Part shown: positions 25,356-34,254 of the stretch, piece after piece
Layout of the letters: each line of letters starts with the position of its first letter
Position numbering within the stretch: position 1 is the first letter of the stretch
Assembly (NCBI GenBank): GCA_024639935.1
Contig: JAHEFZ010000001.1
Location: forward strand, 1 to 64,000
Direction of reading: 5' to 3'
Origin: Microbacteriaceae bacterium
GTDB taxonomy: Bacteria > Actinomycetota > Actinomycetes > Actinomycetales > Microbacteriaceae
DNA: 64,000 nt
Made by a program: the position numbers and the translations under genes
The notes under the pieces: generated by a model
Seen by the model: the letters and a program-made list of their open reading frames with translations, nothing else
Databases searched by the model: none
What the model was told of the DNA's origin: nothing

Positions 25356-28082
25356 GTGTCTCAATTTCTTTACCGCCTCGGGCAATTTTCCGCACGCAGG
25401 GCATGGCTCGTCATCGTCGGGTGGATCGCTGTCATCGGAATTCTGGGCGGAGTCGCGGCAACAGCCGGTGGCACCTTCTCGACCGCAATGACAATCAATG
25501 GCACTGACGCGCAGAAGACCATCGAAATGCTCGAAGCGAAATTCAGCGACGCGAGTCGCGGAATCGGGCAGGTCGTATTTCACAAGACCGACGGACTACC
25601 GTTCACCGACGACGAAAAGGCGAACATCACCGCAGCGTTGGTCTCAGTTCACGACCTCCCTGCCGTTGATGACACCGTCGACCCTTTCACAACTCAAAAG
25701 AAACTCGACTCGGGTGCGAAAGATGCCGCGGACGCCCCGGGTAAATTTGCCGATGGTCAGAAAAAGCTTGACCGCGGTCAAGCAAAGATTAGCAAGGGTT
25801 ACACGGATCTCGCCGCGGCTCGAGTTGACCTAGCCGATGGACGAGTCAAGTTAGCGACTAACCAGAAAAAACTCGACAAGGGGCTGGCAAAGATTCAGGC
25901 GGCTGAGCCAGACTTACGCGCCACCAAAGCTGACGTCAAGGCCGGGATTGCCTATTACACGAGTCTGGGTGGCCACGAAGAAACAATCGCCGAGCTCCAG
26001 GCGAATCTGGCTCTAATCAACGACGGCCTCGCGGCGATTGGTGCGGGCAAAAAGGGCATCCGTGATGGTCAGGCCGCGATCGACGAGGCGTGGGTCAAAA
26101 TTTATGACGGTGAGCGGCAGGCAAACGATGGCGAACGCGAGCTTGCGCATGCGCAACTCAAGCTTGACCGGGGACAGATAAAACTCGACGATGCACGTGC
26201 CGAATTCGCTTCTGCGCGAATCATCCTGGCAGGCGCCGCCAACTTTCGTTCGGTGTCGTCGGACAATCAAACTGCGACCGGTAACGTCATGTTCACAACG
26301 CCGATCTCGCAGGTCGAAACGGCCGACAAAGAGGCGGTCGTCGCCGCTTTGTCGGAAATCTCGACCGACACATTGCAGGTCGAGTTTTCACAAGACCTCA
26401 CGCGTTCTCTTAGTGGACTGCTCGGACCCGGTGAAATAATCGGCCTCATCGTCGCTGCCATAGTGCTATTCGTCATGCTCGGGACGCTCGTGGCCGCCGG
26501 TCTCCCCGTTCTGTCTGCCATCGTCGGAGTCGCAATTTCGGGCGCATCGAGCGTCGCTCTCGCTGCCGTGGTCGAATCGACCACAACCACCCCAATTCTT
26601 GGAGTGATGTTGGGTCTCGCCGTCGGCATCGACTATTCGCTTTTCATCCTCAATCGCCACCGACGTCAGTTGAAGGCAGGCATGCCGGTGGCGGAATCAA
26701 TTGCGCTCGCAAACGGGACCTCCGGAAATTCGGTGACTTTCGCCGGCCTCACGGTGATCATCGCACTGGCGGCGCTGAACCTCACCGGAATCGATTTCCT
26801 TGGTCTCATGGGATCTGTGGGCGCTGCAGCAATTGCCGTTGCCGTCGCTGTCGCTGTCACGTTCAACCCCGCCATCATCTCCCTGATTGGGATGCGCGTG
26901 CTCAGCACAAAGGAAAGGCGAACGCTCGACGATCGGCTAGAACGCGAGAGCAAGCCGATCACAACGTCGTCGGCGAGTGTGTTCGCGACCAGGCGCCCGC
27001 TCGTCTCCCTTTTCGCCACCCTCGCCGTTCTGGGTATTGCAGCGATTCCATTGCTCGATATGCGCCTCGGTCTTCCCGATGGCTCGTCCGAGCCAACCGA
27101 TTCGACCGGTTACAAGTCGTACCACCTGACACAAGATGCTTTCGGCGAAGGAGTCAATGCAACCTTGCTTGTCGTCGCGACTTCTCCGATCCCCATCACC
27201 AAAGAAAACGAACTCGCGTTTCAGGCAAGCGCGACAACACTCATCATGGGTGTCGACAACGTCGAGTCCAGCGTGCCTGGGGGATTCTCCGACGACCGCA
27301 CGATTGCCATTTTCCGCGTGATTCCGACGGGTGGCCCGAATGACCTCTCGACCCAAGAAGTCGTACATGACATCAGAGCGCTCGATGGGGATTTCCGGGC
27401 GGCGCTCGATTCGTCCGTCAATGTGACGGGGATGGCGCCCATCAATATCGATGTTTCAGAAAAGCTCCGCCTGGCCTTACCGATTTACCTCGGCACGGTA
27501 ATTGGGCTCTCTTTGCTCATCATGATGCTGGTGTTCCGCTCCATCTGGCTACCGCTTATTGCTAGCGCCGGCTTCCTGTTCACCGTTTTCGCGACTCTTG
27601 GAGCGGTCACAGCGGTGTTCCAATGGGGGTGGTTCGGCTGGATTTTCGATATTCACGACCCGGCACCGATTCTCAGTTTCCTGCCAACGATGCTCATCGG
27701 CATCCTGTTCGGTCTTGCGATGGACTATCAGTTGTTTCTTGCCTCTGGAATACGTGAGGCGTTTATCCACGGCCAGTCGGCAACAGACTCCATTAACTAT
27801 GGACTGCGGCTCAGCCGCAGCGTCGTCACCGCCGCCGCAATAATTATGATCTCGGTGTTTGGTGGATTCGTATTCAGCCACACAACGATGATTCGGCCAG
27901 TCGGTTTCGGACTCGCCGTTGGTGTGCTCGTTGACGCGTTCCTTGTCCGGCTTGTTCTTGTCCCCGCCGCGCTTCGGATGCTTGGCCCGGCTGCGTGGTG
28001 GTTGCCCAAGTGGATAGATCGAATCCTGCCGGATGTCGATGTCGAAGGGGCCAAACTCGAACGATCTGTGGCGCACCATTGA
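25356..28082 (+). CDS. MMPL-family RND exporter with long extracytoplasmic coiled region
   Basis: 908 residues from GTG 25356, preceded by AAAGGAC. A first membrane helix near 15-40 and two clusters of membrane segments (about 360-540 and 700-885) give the MMPL/RND layout; GLAVGIDYSLFILNRHRR and FGLAMDYQLFLASGIREAF carry the family's charged membrane motifs. Residues about 111-288 are a Lys/Asp/Gly-rich segment of repeated L-D-x-G-x-x-K/Q-L units, predicted coiled or spirally repetitive, between TM1 and TM2. Probably exports a lipid or hydrophobic compound; regulated by the adjacent TetR. Confidence 0.9.
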   Translation: MSQFLYRLGQFSARRAWLVIVGWIAVIGILGGVAATAGGTFSTAMTINGTDAQKTIEMLEAKFSDASRGIGQVVFHKTDGLPFTDDEKANITAALVSVHDLPAVDDTVDPFTTQKKLDSGAKDAADAPGKFADGQKKLDRGQAKISKGYTDLAAARVDLADGRVKLATNQKKLDKGLAKIQAAEPDLRATKADVKAGIAYYTSLGGHEETIAELQANLALINDGLAAIGAGKKGIRDGQAAIDEAWVKIYDGERQANDGERELAHAQLKLDRGQIKLDDARAEFASARIILAGAANFRSVSSDNQTATGNVMFTTPISQVETADKEAVVAALSEISTDTLQVEFSQDLTRSLSGLLGPGEIIGLIVAAIVLFVMLGTLVAAGLPVLSAIVGVAISGASSVALAAVVESTTTTPILGVMLGLAVGIDYSLFILNRHRRQLKAGMPVAESIALANGTSGNSVTFAGLTVIIALAALNLTGIDFLGLMGSVGAAAIAVAVAVAVTFNPAIISLIGMRVLSTKERRTLDDRLERESKPITTSSASVFATRRPLVSLFATLAVLGIAAIPLLDMRLGLPDGSSEPTDSTGYKSYHLTQDAFGEGVNATLLVVATSPIPITKENELAFQASATTLIMGVDNVESSVPGGFSDDRTIAIFRVIPTGGPNDLSTQEVVHDIRALDGDFRAALDSSVNVTGMAPINIDVSEKLRLALPIYLGTVIGLSLLIMMLVFRSIWLPLIASAGFLFTVFATLGAVTAVFQWGWFGWIFDIHDPAPILSFLPTMLIGILFGLAMDYQLFLASGIREAFIHGQSATDSINYGLRLSRSVVTAAAIIMISVFGGFVFSHTTMIRPVGFGLAVGVLVDAFLVRLVLVPAALRMLGPAAWWLPKWIDRILPDVDVEGAKLERSVAHH

Positions 28083-28102
28083 TCAGCCCGTGACTACCGC
28101 TC

Positions 28103-28354
28103 TTACCTTTTGCGTGTGAACAGCCTCAGCATCAAGAGAAGTACGCCAAAACCCAAAAGCCACGGAATTGCGCCGACCGCACTGTAAGCAATACCGATCG
28201 GCGCGAGCGGTGACATCGACCACACGATAAACGCGACGAGCGCAATCACTGCCAAAAATGCGATTCCACAGCTAACGCCCTTGACCGCCGGATTCTTGGC
28301 GATCGGATGAGATGCTTCGACTTTCGACCTGCCGTCATCTGCCTGTTCGGACAT
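28103..28354 (-). CDS. Small membrane protein of unknown function
   Basis: 83 residues with two hydrophobic segments (about 28-47 and 52-75) and a basic end RLFTRKR. The N-terminus is polar. I do not recognise the family. It lies 10 bases downstream of the DUF1801 gene on the same strand and is probably cotranscribed with it. Confidence 0.65.
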   Translation of the reverse strand: MSEQADDGRSKVEASHPIAKNPAVKGVSCGIAFLAVIALVAFIVWSMSPLAPIGIAYSAVGAIPWLLGFGVLLLMLRLFTRKR

Positions 28355-28364
28355 CGCTCAGACG

Positions 28365-28775
28365 TCAGTTTCGCTGAATCGCACGAAGGACGATTTCGGA
28401 CACTGTTTTCTCGACAGAAGGAGACCAACTGAGTATTGCAAATGACGTCGGCCACATGTCGCCGTCATCTAGTTGCGCGGAGTCTTGGAATCCCAGTGTC
28501 GAATAACGGGACTTGAACTTGGCCGCATCCTGAAAGAACACGACCACTTTTCCGTCAAGGAAATATGCTTGCATCCCGTACCACGTTTTGACTTCTAGCT
28601 CAGGTGCGATCGTTGTCACCAGACGATGAACACTCTCCGCGATTTTTCGATCCGACGGGGCCATTGCCGCGATTTTTTCGAGAACCGCCGTGAGCCCGTC
28701 AACCTTTTTGCCTTTGATCTCGGCCGCACGATCCTTCATGGCTGCCCGTTCTTCTGCCGTCCACTTATCGGCCAT
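28365..28775 (-). CDS. DUF1801 domain protein
   Basis: 136 residues. AMAPSDRKIAESVHRLVTTIAPELEVKTWYGMQAYFLDGKVVVFFQDAAKFKSRYSTLGF is typical of the DUF1801/YdhG-like fold (KxWYGMPAY motif). Function unknown; some relatives are described as iron-chaperone-like. A strong AAGGAG site precedes ATG 28775, which lies within the end of the SGNH-like gene by 11 bases. Confidence 0.8.
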   Translation of the reverse strand: MADKWTAEERAAMKDRAAEIKGKKVDGLTAVLEKIAAMAPSDRKIAESVHRLVTTIAPELEVKTWYGMQAYFLDGKVVVFFQDAAKFKSRYSTLGFQDSAQLDDGDMWPTSFAILSWSPSVEKTVSEIVLRAIQRN

Positions 28776-29709
28776 CTAATACTCCTTTTTCCATCATCGA
28801 GTTGTATAGGGCTTCGGTGCGCAGTGTTCGACCCGCGGGATTGTAATGCGCCCCGAAGGTGCAAATAATCGATGGGTCATCGTAGTTAGTTTCGAGAATA
28901 GTTGTAACTTGAACGTTCGCTGACTCGGGGTTTACCGCAATCCAGGAATCAACCCTCGCCTGCAATCGTTCTAGGTAGTCGTCACTAGCGGCACTATTGG
29001 CGGGCTCTTCCATGTAACGAGAAGGAATTGTTATGACGATGTCGGCGTTGCGGAAATTTGATCGAACGAGGGGCAGCCAAAACTGGAGAAACTCATCTAT
29101 TTCGCGGTCGGTGGCCCATTCTGATTCATGGTCACGCAGGCGCGGCTTACATAAATCAACATTTTCGTGAACCAAGTCGCCGACATCAGACACGATTGTT
29201 GGAAAGACTTGTGCCGGTGGTTCACTGACGAGGCTCAAAAATGTTTTAGTGGGAAGCCACCACGGCGAAGCTTTGTTTCCATCAAAACCTATCCCGTGTG
29301 CGTACGAAGCGTCTTGGCCTGGCCGCCTGAAGTGACGGACACTGGACACAATGACGGTCGTTATCTCTTCTGCATCAACTGAATGGGCAAGATCGTTGAT
29401 GTAATTCACCTTGTTTTCCTCGGTGAAACCTTCTCGGGTCAGTGCCGCATTGAACCACGGTTTCCCTGTGAGTTCCGTCAATTGTTCTGCTGAGAGGCTG
29501 TATACCGCGTTAGAGCCACCGACAATCACGCTTTCGACCGCTGCGATTGACTGCATTCGGGAAACTTTTTGGTCGTAAATCGACCACGAAAATGTTGTCG
29601 CGTGGGTGAGGAATACACTAACCGCAACCCACCCGGCATAGAACGCTACCAGCAGGACGACAACCCAAGCGTATTTACCTTTGACCATACGCAGCAATGA
29701 CGTCTCCAA
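28765..29709 (-). CDS. Membrane-anchored SGNH/AlgJ-like partner of the MBOAT enzyme
   Basis: 314 residues. One N-terminal membrane helix (about 13-35) then a periplasm-side domain starting VIVGGSNAVYSLSAEQL, which resembles the GxSN block I region of SGNH/DltD/AlgJ-like proteins paired with MBOAT acyltransferases; a late HYN (FGAHYNPAGR) could supply the catalytic His. The start lies 35 bases inside the end of the MBOAT gene. Inferred role: O-acylation of an exported glycan. The catalytic triad is not proven by eye. Confidence 0.65.
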   Translation of the reverse strand: METSLLRMVKGKYAWVVVLLVAFYAGWVAVSVFLTHATTFSWSIYDQKVSRMQSIAAVESVIVGGSNAVYSLSAEQLTELTGKPWFNAALTREGFTEENKVNYINDLAHSVDAEEITTVIVSSVRHFRRPGQDASYAHGIGFDGNKASPWWLPTKTFLSLVSEPPAQVFPTIVSDVGDLVHENVDLCKPRLRDHESEWATDREIDEFLQFWLPLVRSNFRNADIVITIPSRYMEEPANSAASDDYLERLQARVDSWIAVNPESANVQVTTILETNYDDPSIICTFGAHYNPAGRTLRTEALYNSMMEKGVLDGR

Positions 29710-30982
29710 TCCGGCCAGAGGCGAACAGGATAATTGCCGCCATAAGCGCGACCTGCGTCACACGTACCCGAAGAAATTTGTAGTTGCGCCCAACTACGAG
29801 CGGCATCCGGCGAAATGCGAATTCGACAAGTACCAGGGCGATTGATAAGGCTAACGCAATGTGTGTTTCTGTCGGCCAGCTAACCACAGTCATTGTGGCA
29901 ACCGTCGCGTCGTCCAGCGTCGGAACGTGATTCACTATCGAAACCAAACTCTCGAAACTGGGAGTTCCGAAAATCATTCGAGCGAGGACAACGGTCGGCG
30001 GAAAGATAACAAACGCCCAGATCGTGTGCCTGCGCTTGAGGAGGACAATCGATGCAACGAAAACTAAGCCGTGTAGGCATCCCCAAATTGCAAAATTTAG
30101 AGTCATCCCATGCCAGGAAGCGGATGCGAGGTACGTCACCATGACCGCGGCGTAGGTCCCCCAGCGTGCACGAACGGGTTTGTAGAAAAGTTCTTTCAAT
30201 AGTGAGCTCAGGGAAAGGTGCCAGCCTTTCCAGAAGTCGAGGATGTTCGACGCTGAGAACGGTTGCTTGAAGTTGAGGGGCACCCTCATCCCGATGATTC
30301 CCGCAACGGCATATACGACCAGCGAAAGGCCGGCGAAGTTGACATAAATAAACAATTCAAAAACAAAGCCGAATACGAGCCCCGATACGAGATTGAGCTG
30401 GTCCTTGATGGCGAGAGCAGGCGCTAGCCCAAGCCCGAGGACGATGAAAAAGAACGCGCCGCTGACGAGGAACGGGAAAAAATAGTTCAACCGACCGCGC
30501 AGCGACCAGTGTCGCATCGACGCAACGGAAATCAGCAGTGGTCCGGTCGCTAACATCAGCGGGTTGGCGATGTCAAAGGTTCGAATAAACGACGCGGAAC
30601 GTCCCTCCATGAGGACTAGATACGCGAGCGACGCCGAGTAGAACGAGTACCCGTAGAGGAACGGATTGGGCGATGAGACCGCAAGGCCGTTCATGACGCT
30701 CATGAATCCCGTTGCCGTCAGCGTGGCTACGGAAAAAAATATTAGATAGGCGAAAGTTCGAATGGCGAGTGGGGGCAAAAATCCAGATCTTACAAATCCG
30801 ATGACGAGGACACTGACGAGTGCGGGAATTGCGACATGAACCAGTTCAACCCACAACGTCGAAAGACTTCCATTCGATAGCGACGTCAAAACCGTCAAGG
30901 ATATTCCGGCAAAAACTACGAGAGCAAACTGTGCTGCAAAATCGAAACGAATCACGTTGGGATTTGCGCGTTCCCTATCCAC
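29675..30982 (-). CDS. MBOAT family O-acyltransferase
   Basis: 435 residues, about eleven membrane segments. ILDFWKGWHLSLSSLLKELFYKPVR and ASASWHGMTLNFAIWGCLHGL carry the MBOAT signature, including the invariant His near WGCLHG. Such proteins move acetyl or acyl groups across the membrane onto surface polymers (as AlgI, DltB, PatA), working with an SGNH-type partner, here encoded directly downstream. Confidence 0.88.
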   Translation of the reverse strand: MDRERANPNVIRFDFAAQFALVVFAGISLTVLTSLSNGSLSTLWVELVHVAIPALVSVLVIGFVRSGFLPPLAIRTFAYLIFFSVATLTATGFMSVMNGLAVSSPNPFLYGYSFYSASLAYLVLMEGRSASFIRTFDIANPLMLATGPLLISVASMRHWSLRGRLNYFFPFLVSGAFFFIVLGLGLAPALAIKDQLNLVSGLVFGFVFELFIYVNFAGLSLVVYAVAGIIGMRVPLNFKQPFSASNILDFWKGWHLSLSSLLKELFYKPVRARWGTYAAVMVTYLASASWHGMTLNFAIWGCLHGLVFVASIVLLKRRHTIWAFVIFPPTVVLARMIFGTPSFESLVSIVNHVPTLDDATVATMTVVSWPTETHIALALSIALVLVEFAFRRMPLVVGRNYKFLRVRVTQVALMAAIILFASGRIGDVIAAYGQR

Positions 30983-31376
30983 GAGTGTCTATCTCGGCAA
31001 TGAGGGCTTCAACCTTGGCGCGAATCTCGTCGCGAATTGGCCGAACACCGTCAATGTCCTGTCCAGCAGGGTCAGCAAGCGGCCAGTCCAGGTAGGTTTT
31101 GCCGGGAAAGAATGGGCACGCATCGCCACAACCCATCGTGATCACATAATCGGACTCTTTGACGGCCTCGGGTGTCAGCACCTTCGGCGCGTTGTGAGCT
31201 ATGTCGATGCCCACTTCGGCCATGGCGGCTATAGCCGAGGGATTTATCTCGTCTTTCGGTTCTGTCCCCGCAGACAATACGGTGACTCGATCCCCAGCGA
31301 GAGCATGGAGATAACCCGCGGCCATTTGTGAACGGCCTGCGTTGTGAACACACACAAACAGCACGGTTGTTGGCAT
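30975..31376 (-). CDS. arsC: Arsenate reductase, thioredoxin/mycothiol-type
   Basis: 133 residues from ATG 31376. LFVCVHNAGRSQMAAGYL is the low-molecular-weight-phosphatase-like P-loop (CX5R) of ArsC, and GCGDACPFFPGKTYLDWPLADPAGQD supplies the redox Cys pair and catalytic Asp. Reduces arsenate to arsenite. There is no arsB or arsR nearby; it sits between a DUF4287 gene (4 bases upstream) and the MBOAT gene (8-base overlap). Confidence 0.92.
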   Translation of the reverse strand: MPTTVLFVCVHNAGRSQMAAGYLHALAGDRVTVLSAGTEPKDEINPSAIAAMAEVGIDIAHNAPKVLTPEAVKESDYVITMGCGDACPFFPGKTYLDWPLADPAGQDIDGVRPIRDEIRAKVEALIAEIDTRG

Positions 31377-31380
31377 GGGA

Positions 31381-31590
31381 CTATATGCCCTTCGAATTGC
31401 GAAAATATGCAACAAGCGCGTTCGCATGGCCATGGCCAATACCGTGCTCCGCCTTGAGCCACGCAACCTGCTCCATGTGCTTCGAAGAAAGGTTTCCTTC
31501 GAGCAGTTCAAACCAATGGGTAACAGGCTTTCCGTACTTCTTCTCGATTGACGGGAAGTATGACGCTGGGCCCTGAACTTTGTCGGTCAC
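31381..31590 (-). CDS. DUF4287 domain protein
   Basis: 69 residues from GTG 31590 (the frame is open further but this start matches the family N-terminus). VTDKVQGPASYFPSIEKKYGKPVTHWFELL and a HGIGHGHANALVAYFR end match DUF4287, small proteins of unknown function often found with DNA-related genes. TATATT ends six bases before the GTG. Confidence 0.8.
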   Translation of the reverse strand: MTDKVQGPASYFPSIEKKYGKPVTHWFELLEGNLSSKHMEQVAWLKAEHGIGHGHANALVAYFRNSKGI

Positions 31591-31596
31591 CCCCCA

Positions 31597-31602
31597 AATA
31601 TA
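31597..31602 (-). promoter_or_regulatory. -10 box, leaderless start of DUF4287-arsC operon
   Basis: Minus-strand TATATT ends six bases before GTG 31590; the genes down to 28103 on this strand are closely spaced or overlapping and could all be read from it. Confidence 0.5.
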
Positions 31603-31660
31603 ACCGAGTCGAATAGCGGGTGTGCATAGGCTTGGGTCATTCACCGGTGAAAGGTTTCTC

Positions 31661-32158
31661 ATGACACGCACGCGCCAAATTCGTTTTTCGCCCCGACAAC
31701 TCTTTCGGTTTTTTGCATTCAGTGAAGCGCTGACATGGACTTTACTTCTGGGCGGGCTTGCGTATCGGGCGACATTCGGCGCACCGCCTGCCCTGCTCAC
31801 CATCGTTGGTGGAATCCACGGCGCGGTGTTTCTTGGCTATGGTGTCGTCGCCGCGCTGGTCGGCGTGAACAATCGCTGGGCAATTGGACGAACGATTCTG
31901 GGTATCGCTCTGGCAGTCATCCCCTATGCAACCGTACCGTTCGAAATCCGAGTCGACAAGGCGGGTCAGCTCGCTGGCACGTGGCGCCGAACGGCAACGA
32001 GCGACCCGCGCGACGCCCATTGGTTTGATCGTCTGTACCGCTGGTTCATCAACCGGCCGGGGATGTTGACCCTGGCTTTATTGGCAGTGATTGTCGCAAT
32101 CTTTATGTCGTTGATTCTGATTGGCCCCCCTGGCGGGTGGCAGGTCGACGAAGGCTAA
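31661..32158 (+). CDS. DUF3817-like membrane protein
   Basis: 165 residues from ATG 31661 (GAAAGG upstream). FRFFAFSEALTWTLLLGGLAYR and GGIHGAVFLGYGVVAALVG are typical of DUF3817 integral membrane proteins, here with four helices. The C-terminal part from about 105 (WRRTATSDPRDAHWFDRLYRWF, then a last helix) is an extension. Function unknown. Its TAA interlocks with the amidase TAG (CTAA, 32155-32158). Confidence 0.75.
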   Translation: MTRTRQIRFSPRQLFRFFAFSEALTWTLLLGGLAYRATFGAPPALLTIVGGIHGAVFLGYGVVAALVGVNNRWAIGRTILGIALAVIPYATVPFEIRVDKAGQLAGTWRRTATSDPRDAHWFDRLYRWFINRPGMLTLALLAVIVAIFMSLILIGPPGGWQVDEG

Positions 32159-34173
32159 ACGACTCCGCCGACGACAGTGAAGTCCCCGAGGACGACGTCA
32201 CCCGTTCTGACCAGCGCAACGACAACGGAACCGTATCCCCCTCGCCATTCGCTGTGCAGTTGAGTGTGCTCGAATTCGGCGATATGGGCGTCAACTTCGT
32301 AGCCCGTCGGTGTCACCATCCCAGAAACCTGAACTCCGTTCACTGTCACTCGTACTTCGGTGGCGTTGGTGTGAATCTCAATGTGGAGGGGAATTATGCC
32401 TTCAGATGCAGGCCGCGCAGTGGCTTTGATCGTCAAGGTCGGCTGTGCCGGCGCAGTGTCGACACGCGTGACCCATCGTGATGGCGGAATCTCGGGAGTC
32501 CGTGGCGGGCGCACTCGGCCAGCGAAAGCGCGGTCGAACGCCGAGGCGAGAGCCAGTAGCCGTGCGTCGTCATAACCACGTCCCGCGAACGTGAGCCCCA
32601 CCGGCATCCCAGTGTCGCTGATGTTCCCCATCGGAACCGTCACGGTCGGAATTCCTAGGTGGCGAATCACGACGTTCCCGTTCGCCACCCACGTTCCGTT
32701 TCGCCAACCGATGGCGGCCGACGCTGGATTCATATCCATATCGGCAGGTCCGACATCGGCAACGGCAGGGAAGACAACCGCGTCTAGACCGTGTTCATCC
32801 ATCCATAGTTCGAGATCAATATGGCGGGCCTCTTCGAGTCCGCGAAGGCCGTCGGCGATATCAGGGATTTCCTCGAGAACGGGAATTCCGTCGCGTCGTG
32901 CTCGCGTCACATACTCGGCAATGTCCACGTCCGCCGGCGAAAACCGCGACTGATGGATTCCGTATTTGTCCTCCAACGCATCACGGGGTGGTGGAAAAAT
33001 CTTTTCCGAATCGACGTCAACGAGCGAGTTTAGTTTCGGGTCGCCATTGGCCGCGAGAAACTCGTTCCACCCCCAAATGCTCAGGTCAAAGAGTTCGTGT
33101 TCGGCGAATCCCGCTGGCAAAAGTCCGCGCTCGACGAGATTGTTTGTCGCGTAGCCCTTGTTCTCGTAGCGCGTGACAGCGGGAAAGTCTGTCTCAACGA
33201 CGACCGCGCCGAGGCGTTCCAGTGACTGCTTCGCTCGGTTCCAACATTCCACCACCGTGTTGCGTGTCTCGATGGGATCGTCTGTCTCGATTTCGGCATT
33301 GATGTACATCCTCGGAATTGCGATTCGCTTGCCAGACATCGGATTACCTTGGGCAAGAGCCGCGTACGATTCAGGTCGAAGGTCGGATGACGGCGGTAGT
33401 GAAATCCACTTCTGGACTCGCCAAAAGTCTCCGCGCGTCACGTTGTCGTCGCCCACGACCACGTCGAGCAACGCGAGCATGTCGTCCATCGTGCGGGTGT
33501 GCGGAACGACAACGTCCATGGTGGGAACAAGCGGCCAGTTCCCCCTTGTCGAGATCACTCCACGGGACGGCGTGTAGGCACACAGTCCGTTGTTTGATGC
33601 TGGAGCGCGGCCAGAAGACCAGGTCTCTTCACCCAAACCAAAAGAGGCAAAACTTGCTGCGGTAGCGGTTCCCGAGCCGTTTGACGATCCCGAGCCGAAA
33701 GCTGCCGTCAGAAAATCGGCGTTGTACGGGCTTTCGGCTCGGCCATACAAACCGCGCTGCATCCCCCCGTTGGCCATCGGCGGCATATTTGTCAGACCGA
33801 TCAGAATTGCGCCCGCCTTTCTCAACTGAGCAATGGTGAATGCGTCGTGCTGCGCGACCAGCTCCGCGAAGGCAGGTGAGCCCGCCGCGACGGTCAACCC
33901 TTTAGCTTGATACGAATCTTTCGCGGTGTATGGGATCCCATCGAGCCGACCGAGAGCTTCCCCGCGCGCGCGTCGCTCATCCGCTGCCCGCGCATCGGCA
34001 AACACTGCTGGATTGAGAACCGGAACGGCGTTGAGAACGATTCCGTGACGGTCGTAGAAACCGATTCGATTGAGATAGGTCTCTACCAGTTCCACGCTCG
34101 ACACTGTTCCGGAGTCCAGCGCCGTGCGGAGTTCGGAGATGGTTGCCTCGACGACGGTGAAATCGGAACTCAT
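32155..34173 (-). CDS. Amidase-signature family hydrolase with C-terminal beta domain
   Basis: 672 residues from ATG 34173; the open frame continues upstream but there it is antisense to the transporter gene. GIPYTAKDSY has the catalytic Lys, and GSGSSNGSGTATAASFASFGLGEETW holds the Ser-cisSer signature (GSSNGSG). Amidase-signature enzymes hydrolyse carboxamides. At 672 residues it is longer than the usual 450-550: about 120 extra C-terminal residues after IPPSRWVTRVDT look like a beta-sandwich. No signal peptide is evident, so it is probably cytoplasmic. Confidence 0.87.
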   Translation of the reverse strand: MSSDFTVVEATISELRTALDSGTVSSVELVETYLNRIGFYDRHGIVLNAVPVLNPAVFADARAADERRARGEALGRLDGIPYTAKDSYQAKGLTVAAGSPAFAELVAQHDAFTIAQLRKAGAILIGLTNMPPMANGGMQRGLYGRAESPYNADFLTAAFGSGSSNGSGTATAASFASFGLGEETWSSGRAPASNNGLCAYTPSRGVISTRGNWPLVPTMDVVVPHTRTMDDMLALLDVVVGDDNVTRGDFWRVQKWISLPPSSDLRPESYAALAQGNPMSGKRIAIPRMYINAEIETDDPIETRNTVVECWNRAKQSLERLGAVVVETDFPAVTRYENKGYATNNLVERGLLPAGFAEHELFDLSIWGWNEFLAANGDPKLNSLVDVDSEKIFPPPRDALEDKYGIHQSRFSPADVDIAEYVTRARRDGIPVLEEIPDIADGLRGLEEARHIDLELWMDEHGLDAVVFPAVADVGPADMDMNPASAAIGWRNGTWVANGNVVIRHLGIPTVTVPMGNISDTGMPVGLTFAGRGYDDARLLALASAFDRAFAGRVRPPRTPEIPPSRWVTRVDTAPAQPTLTIKATARPASEGIIPLHIEIHTNATEVRVTVNGVQVSGMVTPTGYEVDAHIAEFEHTQLHSEWRGGYGSVVVALVRTGDVVLGDFTVVGGVV

Positions 34174-34254
34174 GACGTGATTCTGCCAGAAACCGTTAGA
34201 CACCGGCATTCGTTGGCGAAGACGTGGCTCTGGGTGACCGATAGTGTCATCACT

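Noticed and set aside
33907-34254. N-terminal extension of the EamA transporter frame
   Set aside because: It is antisense to the amidase gene; the membrane protein begins at ATG 34255.
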